The notes beneath the pieces were generated by a model that saw nothing but the letters and a program-made list of their open reading frames with translations, ran no database searches and was not told the origin of the DNA. The translations under genes and the position numbers were made by a program. A stretch of DNA of 64,000 bases from Bacillus sp. 1NLA3E (GTDB lineage: Bacteria > Bacillota > Bacilli > Bacillales > Cytobacillaceae), in the NCBI RefSeq assembly GCF_000242895.2, contig NC_021171.1, forward strand, positions 778,001 through 842,000, given 5' to 3'. This document shows, in pieces, positions 63,158 through 64,000 of the stretch (position 1 is the first letter of the stretch; each line of letters opens with the position of its first letter).

Positions 63158-63247
63158 GTGGAACAATTTACAATTACGCTTGCAATCGCAAGTTTAATGG
63201 TTTTAGTATATTTTATCAGTTATTCCATAATTAAAAAACCCTCATAA
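63158..63247 (+). CDS. Small membrane protein, 29 residues
   Basis: GTG 63158 follows TAGGAGGGATGACC, a strong site. The product MEQFTITLAIASLMVLVYF then ISYSIIKKPS is one helix and a basic tail. A terminator follows directly after the stop, so the unit has gene-like structure. The family is not recognised. Confidence 0.65.
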   Translation: MEQFTITLAIASLMVLVYFISYSIIKKPS

Positions 63248-63282
63248 ACTGCTTGCATTTGCATGCAGTCTTTTTTTTAGAA
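63248..63282 (+). terminator. Terminator of the 29-residue gene
   Basis: CTGCTTGCA and TGCATGCAG pair with one mismatch, followed by eight T. Confidence 0.85.
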
Positions 63283-63313
63283 AAGCCCCATTCTCGAAAG
63301 AATGGGGCTTTTG
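63281..63313. terminator. Bidirectional terminator
   Basis: AAAAGCCCCATTCT and AGAATGGGGCTTTT form a perfect stem with a 4-nt loop, serving the minus-strand SASP gene. Confidence 0.9.
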
Positions 63314-63345
63314 CCATATTTATTCAATTTTTGGAAATAGGAACT

Positions 63346-63549
63346 TTAAAACTGACCGCTAAGTTGTTGCTGAGACATTTGAACTAAACGCTTTGTAATT
63401 TCTCCACCAACAGAACCGTTAGCCCGCGACGTTGTGTCTGCACCTAATTGGACTCCAAATTCAGATGCAATCTCATACTTCATTTGGTCAAGCGCTTGTT
63501 CTACTCCAGGAACTAGTAAGTTGTTTGAGGAATTGCTTCGGTTACTCAT
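63346..63549 (-). CDS. Alpha/beta-type small acid-soluble spore protein
   Basis: 67 residues. [45 protein letters not shown] (in blocks) is the conserved SASP body; YEIASEF is the GPR protease site. It coats and protects spore DNA. ATG 63549 follows TGAGGAGATG. A minus-strand CATATTA upstream (63579-63585) may be a sigma-G -10, but its -35 is not clear. Confidence 0.96.
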   Translation of the reverse strand: MSNRSNSSNNLLVPGVEQALDQMKYEIASEFGVQLGADTTSRANGSVGGEITKRLVQMSQQQLSGQF

Positions 63550-63813
63550 TAAATATCATCTCCTCATAAAATTTTAATTAATATGGTTGGGTAGGCTGGA
63601 TTTGCACCAGTAGCAGATATTATGTCTGCTCCACTTTGGTTAACCCATCGGAGAAATAATTTATTCGTTGTATACTCACTATTATGGTTTTATTTGAGGG
63701 GATTATTCTGATCGATTACCGGCAATTTTTCCCATTAGGAAAATTAATTATACATATGCTTTCGAACTCGTGAAACAATATAAATAATAACCGTAAATGG
63801 GGGGGTGAAGTTA

Positions 63814-64000
63814 ATGGGGATGTGTCCAATTTGCAATGGGTTTGAGCAAGTTACTGTTACTTGTCCCTCTTGTGGCAAGGTTATGGATGACAGTGGAAGG
63901 ATTATGGACTTTTATGATGATTATAGTGCCTATATGGAAATAGATGAACTGAAGCTGGAAGATGGATATGCTAATACTTTTTCTGGAAGCAAATGTCCGC
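63814..64000 (+). CDS. Zinc-ribbon protein, cut by window end
   Basis: The frame opens at ATG 63814 after GGGGGGGTGAAG and runs off the window. The first 62 residues contain CPICNG and CPSCGKVMDDSGRIMDFYDD, a CxxC/CxxC zinc ribbon followed by acidic, Tyr-rich sequence. I do not recognise the family. Confidence 0.75.
   Translation, partial: MGMCPICNGFEQVTVTCPSCGKVMDDSGRIMDFYDDYSAYMEIDELKLEDGYANTFSGSKCP

Noticed and set aside
63590-63655. Structured RNA between the SASP and zinc-ribbon genes
   Set aside because: GCAGATATTATGTCTGC forms a small hairpin with outer GGGT/ACCC pairing, but it matches no known RNA and one window gives no covariation.

Overview
The window is a stretch of chromosome from a low-GC, endospore-forming Bacillaceae member (Bacillus, Neobacillus or Mesobacillus-like; the genus cannot be fixed from sequence alone). 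Evidence: AGGAGG-type ribosome sites, frequent TTG/GTG starts, a trnD-like tRNA array, an alpha/beta SASP gene, and sporulation genes (prkA, yhbH, spoVR). The backbone follows, from memory, the Bacillus subtilis order trnD, yhbA(queG), yhbB, cspR(trmL), prkA, yhbH, yhcT-yhcU, pgcA, yhdB, spoVR, yhdP-yhdQ. Blocks of accessory genes interrupt it.

Layout. 1-0.9 kb: end of a tRNA operon (Thr-Tyr-Trp-His-Gln-Gly-Cys-Leu-Leu). 1-7.2 kb: a small secreted or anchored protein, an unusual pyruvate kinase, tRNA-Gly, queG, a 5 x 52-bp tandem repeat, yhbB, trmL. 7.4-17.5 kb: prkA and yhbH, separated by a sulfate-assimilation/sulfolactate block (MFS exporter, comA/yitD, a histidine phosphatase, cysH, sat, cysC, yitE-like). 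17.8-22.5 kb: complete branched-chain amino acid ABC transporter livJHMGF. 22.6-31.8 kb: a nitrate-linked locus with a NarI-like cytochrome b, a cytoplasmic Nas/Nap-type molybdoenzyme, a four-cluster ferredoxin, a Tat-exported bc-type Rieske protein, three small unknown proteins, NarK, and two NreB-like kinases around one NreC-like regulator. Two GGGAANTTCCC palindromes lie upstream. 31.8-39.4 kb: decayed DNA, a MASE3-like sensor kinase, an AI-2E-family permease, a frameshifted IS605-type tnpB with its right end, a small flavoprotein, repeats. 39.4-49 kb: pit/DUF47, yhcT, yhcU, a thioredoxin-like/BdbC pair, pgcA, yhdB, an M14 peptidase, spoVR. 48.8-52.5 kb: metal resistance (czcD, cadC, cadA) with shared CadC-type operators; cadA has an in-frame UGA at the first Cys of its N-terminal CxxC. 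53-64 kb: DedA, KtrB/D, MpfA (yhdP) with a damaged MerR gene, an acetyltransferase, a sensor kinase, Fur-controlled feoA-feoB-feoB-associated protein, an XRE regulator, a YwnB-like protein, small proteins, a SASP and a zinc-ribbon gene cut by the window end.

Themes. The most notable system is the nitrate locus: a quinol-linked reductase in which a Rieske protein and NarI-like cytochrome b accompany a NasC/NapA-like catalytic subunit rather than NarGHJI. Second is the sulfate-to-sulfolactate block, where a histidine phosphatase occupies the place of ComB (yitC). Third is a family of about 130-185 bp GC-rich palindromic repeats (at least four full copies plus fragments), some joined to AT-rich modules. 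Starts were chosen by ribosome-binding site and family length; where the choice is weak this is stated. No database search was possible, so family names rest on motif and pattern recognition.
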